Positions 17,039-25,624 of a stretch of DNA of 64,000 nt are shown here, one piece after another. Position 1 is the first letter of the stretch; every line of letters begins with the position of its first letter. This DNA is from Actinomadura latina NBRC 106108 (GTDB lineage: Bacteria > Actinomycetota > Actinomycetes > Streptosporangiales > Streptosporangiaceae): positions 1 to 64,000 of the forward strand of contig NZ_BCQS01000026.1 of assembly GCF_001552195.1 (NCBI RefSeq). The letters run 5' to 3'. The translations under genes and the position numbers were made by a program. Below the pieces are notes generated by a model. It saw only the letters and a list, made by a program, of their open reading frames with translations, made no database searches and was not told the origin of the DNA.

Positions 17039-17151
17039 GACCACAACGTAGCTGCGCCTGCATGGAGGCGGCGCAGTGTCCTGCGCCGACGTAGTCGTCC
17101 ACCGGGCGCGAGTCGTCCGCCGGGGCGCGGCGGGCGCGGAGCAAGAAATGG

Positions 17152-17191
17152 AAATCCTAAGGATTTGCGGCGTGGACCGAGCGCGGTCCAC
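17152..17191. other. Candidate origin of transfer (oriT)
   Basis: Two inverted repeats lie just upstream of mobC: AAATCCTAAGGATTT (17152-17166) and GTGGACCG-AGCG-CGGTCCAC (17172-17191, perfect 8-bp arms). MOBP-type nic sites often sit beside such repeats in front of the mob genes. The exact nic site is not identified. Confidence 0.45.
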
Positions 17192-17230
17192 ACGCCGAGA
17201 CGGGATCGAGCGCGATCTGAGTGGAGGCCG

Positions 17231-17650
17231 ATGACGGAGAACGCGAGGGGCTCCTCGCCCAAGAGAGCGACCACACGGAACCGAAGGGCACACCGTACGC
17301 CGCGGCGTGGTCGGGCGGTGTACGTCGCGTTGTCCGATGATGAGCACGCCTTGCTGGTGGCGGCCGCGGGACGGGAGCGGCTGGCGACGGGGGCCTGGGC
17401 GGCACAGGTGCTGCTTGCGGCGGCGCGCGGTACGGAGCGGCCCGAGTACGTCCAACTGCGGGAGGCGCTGGCGAAGGTGATGCATGCGGCGGGTCAGGCG
17501 CAGCGGATCGGGGTGAACCTCAACCAGGCGGTCGCGGCGTTGCATTCCGGCCACGTGCCGCCGCAGTTGCGGTGGTACGCCGAGGCGGCGGCGCGGACTG
17601 TCGAGAAGCTGGACGACCTGGCTGACGAGCTGCGGCGGCGGCTTCCTTAG
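17231..17650 (+). CDS. mobC: MobC-like relaxosome protein
   Basis: 139 residues from ATG 17231 with GGAGG upstream. A basic disordered N terminus is followed by a ribbon-helix-helix-like segment (VYVALSDDEHALLVAAAGRE) and the MobC signature QAQRIGVNLNQAVAALHSG, ending in a helical tail. MobC proteins bind oriT and help the relaxase open the strands. The relaxase gene follows after 15 bases. Confidence 0.87.
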   Translation: MTENARGSSPKRATTRNRRAHRTPRRGRAVYVALSDDEHALLVAAAGRERLATGAWAAQVLLAAARGTERPEYVQLREALAKVMHAAGQAQRIGVNLNQAVAALHSGHVPPQLRWYAEAAARTVEKLDDLADELRRRLP

Positions 17651-17665
17651 CGTGGCCGGCGCGCG

Positions 17666-19459
17666 TTGATCGGGAAGGTGGTGCGGGGTAAGCGGGTGCA
17701 GGGCCTGGTCCGGTACCTGTACGGGCCTGGACGGTGTGAGGAGCACCGTGATCCGCACATCGTGGCGGGGTTCCGGAGCCCGGCGGAGCTGGAGCCGGCG
17801 CTGCGTGCGGATGGCCGTCAGGATTTTCGTCGCCTCGACGGCTTGCTCACGCAGCCGCTGGCTCTGCTTGGGGAGCGGAACTACCGCAAGCCGGTGTGGC
17901 ATGTGTCGGTGCGGGCCGCGCCGGAAGACCCGATCCTGAGCGATCGCCAGTGGGCCGAGGTTGCGCGGGAGGTGATGTCGCGAACGGGCCTGGCGGGGGA
18001 GGATGACGCGGAGGGCGTCCGGTGGGTCGCGGTCCGGCATGCCGATGACCACATCCACATCGTGGCCACGCTGGCGCGGGTGGACGGGGTGCGGCCGGAG
18101 GTGTGGAACGACGGGTACCGGATCCGGGACGCGTGCCGGGAGGTGGAGCGGCGGTTCGGGCTGCGGCGGACGGCTCCGGCGGACCGGACGGCGGCGCGGC
18201 GGCCCAAGCGCGGCGAGACCGAGAAGGCCGCGCGGGCGGGGCGTGGAGACTCGGCTCGCGGCGTGCTGCGGCGGCACGTCGCCGTGGCCGCGGCGGGGGC
18301 GCGGACGGAGGCCGAATTCTTCGCGGCGTTAAGGGCTGAGGGGGTTCTGGTCCGTGAGCGTCACAGCACCCGAACGCCAGGCCAGGTCACCGGTTACGCT
18401 GTCGCGCTGGCCGATGACTGCGACGCGTCCGGACGGCCGGTGTGGTTCGGCGGCGGGAAGCTGGCCGCCGACCTGACGCTGCCCAGAATGCGGCGCCGAT
18501 GGACCTCGGACGACGCTGCTCGTCCGGGGCCTCGTCCGCTGTCTGGACGGCACATGTCGGCGCGGACGGCTCGGGCGGTATTGCGGACGGCCGTCCGCCG
18601 CGCGGCGGACGACACCCGGACGGCCGCCGAGTTCCTCAACCGCCTGGAACAGGACGGGCTGCTGGTCCGGCTGCGCTACAGCAAGACCGACCCGGATGAG
18701 ATCACCGGCTATGCCGTCGCGCTGCCCGACCAGACCGAACCTCTCTGGTGCAGCGGCGGCCAGCTCGCTGACGATCTCACCCTGCCGCGCCTACGCCGAC
18801 GATGGGACGGCTCGGCCCGGGACGGGGGCCTGTCGTACGGCGACTTGACGTACGAGGAGCGCCAGGCGTTCTACGACGACGCCGCCAGGGCTGCCGCCTA
18901 CGCCACGTCCCAGATCCGCCGGTACCTGGCCACCGATCCCTATACCGCCGAGGACGCCTGCTGGGCGGCGTCGGACGCACTGCACGCGGCCGGCAAGGCC
19001 ACCGGCAATCGCCACCTGCGCCGGGCTGCCGACGTCTATGACCGTGCTGCCCGCGCGCCGTACGGTCGCATCCCGCGTCCCACCTCAGCGGGGAATGCGC
19101 TGCGTACGGCGGCGTGGCTGCTGACCCTGGCCGGTGTCCGGGACCGAACCACGATCTCCGTCCTCCTGCTGGTCAGCCGCCTGCTCACGTTGCTGGAGAC
19201 CATCGCGCAGGTCCGTCTGCTTCAGCAGCGGCAGGCGCAGGCGGATGCCGCCCGCCGTGCGCGCCACCACCTTGAGCAGGCGCAGACCCCCGCGGGCTCG
19301 CAGCCCGAGACTCAACGAGACCCACATCAGGTGCCGTCGCAGGTCCGCTTGGCCATGGCCGCGTTCCCCAACCCTTGGGCTCCCGGCCCTGGCGTTGGCC
19401 CAGCGACTCTGCCGCGCAGCGCAGGACACTCGCCAAGCCCTCGCCGCCGCACCCCGTGA
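17666..19459 (+). CDS. MOBP-type relaxase with internal duplication
   Basis: 597 residues. The TTG start (MIGKVVRGKRVQGLVRYLYG) fits the family N terminus, in which one early Tyr acts as nucleophile. The metal motif HADDHIHI (His125, His129, His131) follows. After the relaxase domain two segments of about 75 residues repeat each other: about 205-282 (TEAEFFAALRAEGVLV, TGYAVALADD, LAADLTLPRMRRRW) and about 305-385 (TAAEFLNRLEQDGLLV, TGYAVALPDQ, LADDLTLPRLRRRW). Such domains occur in actinomycete mobilisation relaxases. The C-terminal 150 residues are helical and Gln/Arg-rich. No coupling protein is encoded nearby. Confidence 0.9.
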   Translation: MIGKVVRGKRVQGLVRYLYGPGRCEEHRDPHIVAGFRSPAELEPALRADGRQDFRRLDGLLTQPLALLGERNYRKPVWHVSVRAAPEDPILSDRQWAEVAREVMSRTGLAGEDDAEGVRWVAVRHADDHIHIVATLARVDGVRPEVWNDGYRIRDACREVERRFGLRRTAPADRTAARRPKRGETEKAARAGRGDSARGVLRRHVAVAAAGARTEAEFFAALRAEGVLVRERHSTRTPGQVTGYAVALADDCDASGRPVWFGGGKLAADLTLPRMRRRWTSDDAARPGPRPLSGRHMSARTARAVLRTAVRRAADDTRTAAEFLNRLEQDGLLVRLRYSKTDPDEITGYAVALPDQTEPLWCSGGQLADDLTLPRLRRRWDGSARDGGLSYGDLTYEERQAFYDDAARAAAYATSQIRRYLATDPYTAEDACWAASDALHAAGKATGNRHLRRAADVYDRAARAPYGRIPRPTSAGNALRTAAWLLTLAGVRDRTTISVLLLVSRLLTLLETIAQVRLLQQRQAQADAARRARHHLEQAQTPAGSQPETQRDPHQVPSQVRLAMAAFPNPWAPGPGVGPATLPRSAGHSPSPRRRTP

Positions 19460-19592
19460 GAACGCTCCTAAGTAACAACACGCCGAGTCGCACTCTGTAG
19501 TTGACCAATCTCTCAATGTGATGCATCTTCCTGATCAAGGACTTTAGTTGATGGACGTTTCGCGGCCATCGGCTGACGACACCGGGGGAACG

Positions 19593-19886
19593 ATGACGAC
19601 GCAGGGGACCACCACACAGGATGAGCTGGCGGAACGGCGTGCCCGTCTCCTCCGGCTCCACTACGAGCTGCGGCGCATCGGCGTCAGCGTCCGGGCCCGC
19701 AGACCGCGCAACGGACGCTGGCGCCTGCGCATCCGCCACAACGGATGGTCCGAGACCGTCCTGTGCGCCGGCGCCGAGGGTGCCTACGCCTACGTCACCG
19801 CCCATGGCCGGCTGCTCGGCACCGCCGACGAGCCCCGGTACGTCGCTCGCCTGCTGCTCTGGATGGTGGAAAGGCGCACTCGATGA
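19593..19886 (+). CDS. Small hypothetical protein of the mobilisation module
   Basis: 97 residues from ATG 19593. A coiled N terminus (DELAERRARLLRLHYELRRI) is followed by a compact beta-rich domain (WRLRIRHNGWSETVLCAG). Its stop overlaps the start of the DUF2637 gene, so the two are coupled. Family not recognised. Confidence 0.65.
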   Translation: MTTQGTTTQDELAERRARLLRLHYELRRIGVSVRARRPRNGRWRLRIRHNGWSETVLCAGAEGAYAYVTAHGRLLGTADEPRYVARLLLWMVERRTR

Positions 19887-20800
19887 CCCCCGCCCACCCG
19901 CTCCCGGCGCCAGCCCCACCGACCAGTGGAGAGCAGCGGACACCGCAGCCCGTGGTCGTCAAATGGGTGACCGCCGCAGTCGTCCCGCTGATCGCGTCGC
20001 TGGGCGTCCTCGGCGGACTCGGATCGTTCACCACCATCCGTCAGCTGGCCGAGCCGCACTTCGGTGGCCTGGCGTGGATCGTTCCGGTCGGCATGGACGT
20101 CGGCATCTTGATCCTGCTGGCCTGGGACCTGCTGATGGAGTACCTCGACCTGCCCTGGCCGGTGCTGCGCTGGGTCGCCTGGGTCTATATCGCCGGCACC
20201 GTCCTGGTGAACGTGTCCGCCGCGCACGGGAGCCTGGTCGGCAGCGTGATGCACGCGGCCATGCCCGTCCTGTTCATCACGGTGGTCGAAGGCGTCCGGC
20301 ACCTGATCCGCCGATGGGTCGGGCTCACCTCCGCCGACCGCATCGAACGCATCCCGTCCGCCCGGTGGCTCCTTGCGCCGGTCTCCAGCCTGCTGCTGTG
20401 GCGACGCATGATCCTGTGGCACATCACCGAATACCGGCAGGGCCTCGACCTGGAACATCAGCACCTCTTGGCCGTCTCCCAACTCCAGCAGGACTACGGC
20501 CGGTGGTCATGGCGATGGCGCGCCCCGCTGGCCGACCGGCTCGCCCTCAGCCGGCTGCCCGCCCAGCCCTTCCCGAGGCCGCCCGCTGACTCCGACACCG
20601 CCGAGGAGGCCCGGCAGGACGAGCAGATGATGGCCATCGCCCGGCAACTCCAACACGAGGTCGAACGCGAAGGAGGCCGGCTCAGGCGGGACCGGCTCGG
20701 CCGCCGCCTGCGCGAGTCGGGCTTCACGATCGCCAACTATCGGCTCACCCAGATGATCGCTGCTGTCCGCGCAGAGTCGGCCAGACGGAATTCGTCATGA
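19883..20800 (+). CDS. DUF2637 membrane protein (Spd-like)
   Basis: 305 residues from ATG 19883. Four hydrophobic segments lie between residues 25 and 145: VVPLIASLGVLGGLGSF, IVPVGMDVGILILLAWDLL, WVAWVYIAGTVLVNVSAAHG, AAMPVLFITVVEG. This is the DUF2637 pattern of actinomycete plasmid spread and chromosomal mobile-element proteins. The cytoplasmic C terminus contains a helix-turn-helix-like end (RRDRLGRRLRESGFTIANYR). It sits in an ATGA-coupled operon with the genes on both sides. Confidence 0.85.
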   Translation: MTPAHPLPAPAPPTSGEQRTPQPVVVKWVTAAVVPLIASLGVLGGLGSFTTIRQLAEPHFGGLAWIVPVGMDVGILILLAWDLLMEYLDLPWPVLRWVAWVYIAGTVLVNVSAAHGSLVGSVMHAAMPVLFITVVEGVRHLIRRWVGLTSADRIERIPSARWLLAPVSSLLLWRRMILWHITEYRQGLDLEHQHLLAVSQLQQDYGRWSWRWRAPLADRLALSRLPAQPFPRPPADSDTAEEARQDEQMMAIARQLQHEVEREGGRLRRDRLGRRLRESGFTIANYRLTQMIAAVRAESARRNSS

Positions 20801-22785
20801 CGCCCTCATTCAAAGACGAGCAACTCGCCCAGGCGGAGGGCCAACGACGCCGGCTCGGCATCCTCCTCGGGATCGCCGACCACGCCGTGACGCGCCTAGC
20901 CGACGGACGTACGCGATGGGACACCTGGCTGGAGCACGCTGGCCACCACGGACGCTACGGATTCACCAACACGCTGCTGATCCCGGCCCAACGTCCGTCA
21001 GCGACCGACGTCCGCTCCTACGACGCATGGCAGAAGAAGGGACGGCAGGTTCGCCGTGGTGTGATCGGCGTCCGCATCATCTCCACGCGCGGAAAGCCGC
21101 GCACCGTCTTCGACATCGACCAGACCGACGGCCAAGCGATCAAGAAGAACGCCTGTACTCCGGCCGAGGGTCTCCAGCGCCTTTCCCGGCTCGCTGCCGA
21201 CCTCGACTTCTACGTCGACCGCGGGCACGGCTGGACCTACCTCGGACGCCCGAGCCGACGCATTCACGTTGCTCCAGAACTGGACGACACCACGGCGGCG
21301 ACTCTCCTCGCTCACCAGCTCGCGCACGCGCTCCTTCACGGCGGACACGTCGACACGGTCAGCTCCCACTTCGCCCCATGCCATGGCGCCCGACGGGTAG
21401 TGGCCGACTCGGTTGCCTACCTCGTCCTCACCGAGCTGGGACTACAGGTCACGCATCTGACGTTCACGCCGGCGCCGCAGTGGGCTGGGACGGACGTCCG
21501 CGCTAATCCATCCGCCGTGATTCGCGCTGTCGGAGACCAGATCGTCCGGACGAGCACACAGATCGGACGGCGCCTCGCAGAGACCGTCGCGAGCAGCAGC
21601 CAACCGACAACCGTCCGAGGCGACTCCCCACCCGCCAGAACCGGGCAACAGCACCCGAACGTCTCGACGTCGAGCCTTCAGCGGGCGCTGGCGGACGCGC
21701 ACCGCTTCTTCCAACGGACCCTGCCGGGCAGCTGGGGAGCCCACTACCTCTCAGGTCGCGGCTTCACCCCGCCGATGCAGGAGCAGTGGGAGATAGGGCT
21801 CGCGCCTCGCGGTCGCCAGACCCTGCTCCGGCATCTGCGAGAGCGGGGCCATCGCGATCAGGTACTGATCGAAGCCGGCCTGGCCAAGCAGAACGACACC
21901 GGAGAACCCTTCGACCTCTTCCGGAACCGAGTCGTCTTCCCGCTCCGCGACAAAGCCGGAGCGATCACCGGCTTCATCGGCCGCCGGCGCGACGATGCCC
22001 CCGGCCCTAAGTACCTCAACAGCCCCGAGAGCGAGCTTTTCCACAAGGGCGACGTCCTCTTCGGCCTCCTCGAGGCACGCGATCAACTCATGCGAACAGC
22101 ACGGCCGCTGCTGGTCGAAGGGCCCCTCGACGCGATCGCCGTCAATGCCATCCTCCCCGAGACCTACGCCGCCGTCGCGCCCTGCGGGACCGCGATCACT
22201 GCCTCCCATATCGAGGCGATCGCCGCCCACGCCGACCTCGCGACGTCCGGGCTGGCCATCGCCCTCGACGGCGACCCCGCCGGACGAGCCGGAGCCGTCA
22301 GAGCATGGCGAACGCTTCGCAACATCACCGGGCCACTCCACGCAGCCGTCCTGCCCCAAGGCATGGACCCCGCTGACCTCCTGACCACCACGGGACACTC
22401 CAGTGTCCGCGACTCGCTACTTTCTGTGACTCCCCTCGCTGACCTGCTGGTAGATGAGAGGATCCAGAGGTTCGGGGGAGCGCTGGAGTTCGTCGAATCC
22501 CGGATCACCGCCGCCCGAGCGGCCGCCGCGCTGATCGCCGAACTCCAGCCCGACCAGATCGGCCGCCAGGTCACTCGTGTCGCCGCCCGCACCGGCATGG
22601 ACGCCGCCGAGATCACCACCCTCGTCGCCTCAGCGATCAGCCCGGATCCGGCCCCGACCACGGCCCCCGTCCCGGACATCTCGTTACCCGCGCCCTCTGC
22701 CCACCCGCAGCAGGCACCCGACGTCCGCGACACCCGTGACGACGGACCTTCCCAACGCCCCAACACCCATCGGAGGACGCCATGA
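20797..22785 (+). CDS. ArdC-like domain fused to a DnaG-type primase
   Basis: 662 residues. The first 270 resemble ArdC/antirestriction ssDNA-binding and peptidase-like domains (FTNTLLIPAQRP, YDAWQKKGRQVRRG, LLAHQLAHALLH); the peptidase-type HExxH is altered to HQLAH, so protease activity is doubtful. From about residue 290 comes a primase: a DnaG core start (SLQRALADAHRFF, SGRGFT), FRNRVVFPLRDKAGAITGFI, the Toprim motif LLVEGPLDAIAVN and ALDGDPAGRAGA. A DnaB-binding-like C terminus follows. No zinc-binding N-terminal Cys cluster is present. It could protect and prime the incoming single strand after transfer. ATG overlaps the preceding stop. Confidence 0.85.
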   Translation: MTPSFKDEQLAQAEGQRRRLGILLGIADHAVTRLADGRTRWDTWLEHAGHHGRYGFTNTLLIPAQRPSATDVRSYDAWQKKGRQVRRGVIGVRIISTRGKPRTVFDIDQTDGQAIKKNACTPAEGLQRLSRLAADLDFYVDRGHGWTYLGRPSRRIHVAPELDDTTAATLLAHQLAHALLHGGHVDTVSSHFAPCHGARRVVADSVAYLVLTELGLQVTHLTFTPAPQWAGTDVRANPSAVIRAVGDQIVRTSTQIGRRLAETVASSSQPTTVRGDSPPARTGQQHPNVSTSSLQRALADAHRFFQRTLPGSWGAHYLSGRGFTPPMQEQWEIGLAPRGRQTLLRHLRERGHRDQVLIEAGLAKQNDTGEPFDLFRNRVVFPLRDKAGAITGFIGRRRDDAPGPKYLNSPESELFHKGDVLFGLLEARDQLMRTARPLLVEGPLDAIAVNAILPETYAAVAPCGTAITASHIEAIAAHADLATSGLAIALDGDPAGRAGAVRAWRTLRNITGPLHAAVLPQGMDPADLLTTTGHSSVRDSLLSVTPLADLLVDERIQRFGGALEFVESRITAARAAAALIAELQPDQIGRQVTRVAARTGMDAAEITTLVASAISPDPAPTTAPVPDISLPAPSAHPQQAPDVRDTRDDGPSQRPNTHRRTP

Positions 22786-23663
22786 GCCAGCAACACCCGG
22801 ACCCGATCGCCGAAGGCCTCCAGCACAGCGGGCAGCGACTCGTCCAGATCGTGTCCGCAGCCGTCGGTGTGCAGCAGACCTTCGCCCAGCGCAGAAACCG
22901 GATGAAGGCCATTCAGCAGGACCGGGACGAGAAAGCCGACCGAGCCCAAGCCCAACTCCGGCGGGCGGCACTGGCCGAAGCCCGCTCGCGCTGGAACCGC
23001 GCCCACGACCGCAAGTGGCTGCGTGACGCACCCCTGCTGGACGTCGCCGAAGCGTGGGGAGCGGCCGTCCCGTACGCCGACGGCAACGCCTCCGCGGCCC
23101 TCGCCGTCCGCCGATGCGAAGAGCGGCTCCGCCGCCTTCACCCGCACGCGATGAGCCACTACGACCGGCTCCGCACCGAAGGCACGGACGCACTCCAGGC
23201 GATGAAGCAGGCCGCGCCGTTCTTCACCCGGGACCCCAACGTCCGCACCGGTGACCCGGCCCCCGGACGCGCCGAACTGCACGAAGGAGCCGGCGCCGAA
23301 TGGGCGGCGCGCGTCCACGGCCCGGACCGCGCCGAATGGGAAGAGGCCCGCCAGGAACACCGTGCCGCGCAGATCGCCGGCGAACTACGCGCCAAGCTCC
23401 GCTCGCAAGGCCGTGACCCGCAGCCGGAGGAGCTGCGGATGGTCCTGGAAATCACCACGAACCTGCCCGAGCACGTCATTACGAAAGCCGTCCCGGCAGA
23501 CCCGCGCCCTCGTCCCACCCGAGACGTAGAGCGGGCCGCCGAGGACTTCCCGCTCTCCATCGACGAAGCGCTGGAGATGAGTGCGAAGCAGTCCTTCGAG
23601 CCGTCGACCCCGCGACGGACGTCGCCTCAAGTCCCCGACCGCAACCGCCGACGCAACCGCTGA
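22782..23663 (+). CDS. Hypothetical charged helical protein of the mobile element
   Basis: 293 residues, overlapping the primase gene by 4 bases. It is highly charged with long helices (RMKAIQQDRDEKADRAQAQL) and conserved blocks such as AMSHYDRLRTEGTDALQAMK. Proteins with this arrangement accompany primase genes in actinomycete integrative elements, but no function is known. Confidence 0.7.
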   Translation: MSQQHPDPIAEGLQHSGQRLVQIVSAAVGVQQTFAQRRNRMKAIQQDRDEKADRAQAQLRRAALAEARSRWNRAHDRKWLRDAPLLDVAEAWGAAVPYADGNASAALAVRRCEERLRRLHPHAMSHYDRLRTEGTDALQAMKQAAPFFTRDPNVRTGDPAPGRAELHEGAGAEWAARVHGPDRAEWEEARQEHRAAQIAGELRAKLRSQGRDPQPEELRMVLEITTNLPEHVITKAVPADPRPRPTRDVERAAEDFPLSIDEALEMSAKQSFEPSTPRRTSPQVPDRNRRRNR

Positions 23664-23681
23664 ACGAAGGGCACCGAAAAC

Positions 23682-23963
23682 ATGCATGGCATCCAGAACA
23701 GCCCGTTCTTCCTGCTCGCCCTCCTCGGCCTGCTGGCCATCCTCGCGGTACTGCCGACGCTCATCGCGCTCGCCCGCGGCGCCGACGACATCGGGTACCT
23801 CATCCTGGTCAACGTGATCTGCTGCGCCACCGTCTTCGGCTGGCCCATCGCACTGATCGCCGCCATCGCATGGCCCCGCCGCCATCCCCCCAGTACCTGG
23901 AGCCCCGCACTGCCGCCGCCTCCGCACTGGAACCGCTCCGATCGGGGAGGCCCCTATGCCTGA
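23682..23963 (+). CDS. Small membrane protein, superinfection-immunity-like
   Basis: 93 residues with two strong hydrophobic helices (FFLLALLGLLAILAVLPTLI, LILVNVICCATVFGWPIALI) and a Trp-containing end (AIAWPRR), which is the layout of the superinfection immunity (Imm) family. In a mobile element such a protein could block entry of a second related element; this is inference. Confidence 0.6.
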   Translation: MHGIQNSPFFLLALLGLLAILAVLPTLIALARGADDIGYLILVNVICCATVFGWPIALIAAIAWPRRHPPSTWSPALPPPPHWNRSDRGGPYA

Positions 23964-25161
23964 CCGGTGGGGGCCCCTCTTCGTCAACTCCGCCCTGCTC
24001 CTCGGCGCCATCACCTTGCCGAACGTCGCCGCGGAGGACGACAAGGGCCCGATCGCCGTTCGCAACATCGCGGCCTGCGCGCCCATCGGGCCGGTCGCCA
24101 GCCAGTACGTCGGCAGGAGGAAGCTCTGCCGCCGTGCCCGCAAGGAGGTCTTGAAGAGCCTGCGGACAGGCCGCGACCCCGAGTGGGACGACGTCATCCG
24201 CGACTCCATGCCCAAGGAGCCGAAGCGTCTTCACCAATCCCCGCCCTCAAGACGCGACCTCCAACATCCGAAGAGGCACGACACCAACCCGGCGGCGCCA
24301 CCCAGCGCGTCCTCCGCGACCCCGCGTGCCCGATCAGCAGGCCAACCCGAAACACGACCATCGCCAGGGCTGCCGCCTCCCAGCGCGCCGGCGATACCGA
24401 AGACTTCCCAGCACGTCCCGACGTCTCACCCCCGCCCGTCCGACCGCACACCGTGGCCGACCCCGTGGGTAGAGGCCGTCGCGCTGGCCCTGCTCGCAGC
24501 CGTCGTCTACCTGGGGAAACGCCGCCAATCCATCATCGCTGGGACGACCTCGTTGCTCAGCGTTCTGAGAGGAGGCCGATACCCGAGGACTCGAACGACG
24601 CCCCCGACGACTACCGGCACTGCGTCCAGCACACTCTCCATCGCCTCCGTCCTCGCGAAGGGCGCCTCACTGGCCGGTCCAGGAGCCGAAGACGCCGCCC
24701 GCCACATAGCCATGAAGATCCTCAGCAGCCGGCAAGGCGTCCCGGCCGAACTCGTCCTGAACCGTCCGGACGCCTGGCGGTTGTTCGGCATGGACATTGG
24801 CACCCTGCGAGAGGATCGGATCCCCGGCCTGATCCTCACCGACGACCATGAGCAGACACGCGCTTTCCTGGCCCTGCAGACCTCGTCCCGGCGGCTCCTC
24901 GTCACCTACGGCAACGAAGGCGAAGGCCTCTCCCGCGGTCGAGGCTATGTTCTCGTGGTATCCATATCGGCTCGCAACCAGGGGAGCACGAAGATTTCAG
25001 CCGACGGCGAGGTCACACGCACCGCCGACCCGTCCGTAACCGGCCGTCTGCCGCTGCTGACGAGGGACGAGGCCTTCAACCGGCTCATGTCGATGCCGAC
25101 GCGCGCTCGGCGTTGTGAAGAGGGAACCGGCGTGGACGAGCACGCGCCCCATGGCCTGTAG
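23956..25161 (+). CDS. Hypothetical protein of the mobile element
   Basis: 401 residues. A possible N-terminal hydrophobic segment (FVNSALLLGAITLPNVAAED) is followed by a Pro/Ser-rich linker (about 95-165), a second hydrophobic stretch (VEAVALALLAAVVYLGKRRQ) and a soluble C-terminal domain (LILTDDHEQTRAFLALQTSS, LLVTYGNEGEGLS). It overlaps the preceding gene by 8 bases and ends the rightward block. Family not recognised; a membrane-anchored sensor or transfer accessory is possible. The 259 bases after it hold no gene I can support. Confidence 0.65.
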   Translation: MPDRWGPLFVNSALLLGAITLPNVAAEDDKGPIAVRNIAACAPIGPVASQYVGRRKLCRRARKEVLKSLRTGRDPEWDDVIRDSMPKEPKRLHQSPPSRRDLQHPKRHDTNPAAPPSASSATPRARSAGQPETRPSPGLPPPSAPAIPKTSQHVPTSHPRPSDRTPWPTPWVEAVALALLAAVVYLGKRRQSIIAGTTSLLSVLRGGRYPRTRTTPPTTTGTASSTLSIASVLAKGASLAGPGAEDAARHIAMKILSSRQGVPAELVLNRPDAWRLFGMDIGTLREDRIPGLILTDDHEQTRAFLALQTSSRRLLVTYGNEGEGLSRGRGYVLVVSISARNQGSTKISADGEVTRTADPSVTGRLPLLTRDEAFNRLMSMPTRARRCEEGTGVDEHAPHGL

Positions 25162-25420
25162 TGCCGAGCGGAGACCCGGTTCGGTTGAGAGGCGCGCATC
25201 CCTGCCCTGTCAGTTAGGACGCCGCCCTATCGGACACGTCCCGTCCCATCTCGGATGGCGCCGACGAATTGGGCGAGTTCCTCGGGGCCGGGGGCAGGGC
25301 GGCTGGTCGGGGTCGGATCGCCGGTGCAGCAGGTTCGCCAGGTCGGTTGGAGCAGACGATCCGGGAGGACGCCAGGTCGCGTCCGGGCACCTACACAGCA
25401 GCCCCAGATGTGACAGCTGC

Positions 25421-25624
25421 TCAGAGATCGAGTTCGCCGCTGCCCACCTGGTCGGCCAGGTGCAGCCATGCAGCACGTCCGAACAGCAGCATCGGGCCGT
25501 TGGGGTCCTTGGAGTCCCGGACGGCGACCAGCCCGGGGAGCGGTGCCACCTCGACACAACCCTGGCTGCCCTGACTGGCCGTCGCCTTGCGCCAGTTCAG
25601 GGTGGAGGGGGACGGGTCGGTCAT
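25421..25624 (-). CDS. DUF397 protein
   Basis: 67 residues. LNWRKATASQGSQGCVEVAP and VAVRDSKDPNGPMLLF are the DUF397 hallmark. In actinomycetes these small proteins are paired with an XRE-DUF5753 regulator and act as its partner or antagonist (BldB/WhiJ-like systems). It overlaps the XRE gene stop by 4 bases. Confidence 0.95.
   Translation of the reverse strand: MTDPSPSTLNWRKATASQGSQGCVEVAPLPGLVAVRDSKDPNGPMLLFGRAAWLHLADQVGSGELDL

Noticed and set aside
16781..18277. 498-residue leftward frame over mobC and the relaxase
   Set aside because: Only the last 85 residues are a gene; the rest is Arg/Pro-rich antisense of the relaxase.
22164..23360. Leftward 398-residue frame over the primase and hypothetical genes
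   Set aside because: Gly/Arg/Val-rich antisense translation in a high-GC region, overlapping a well-supported rightward operon.
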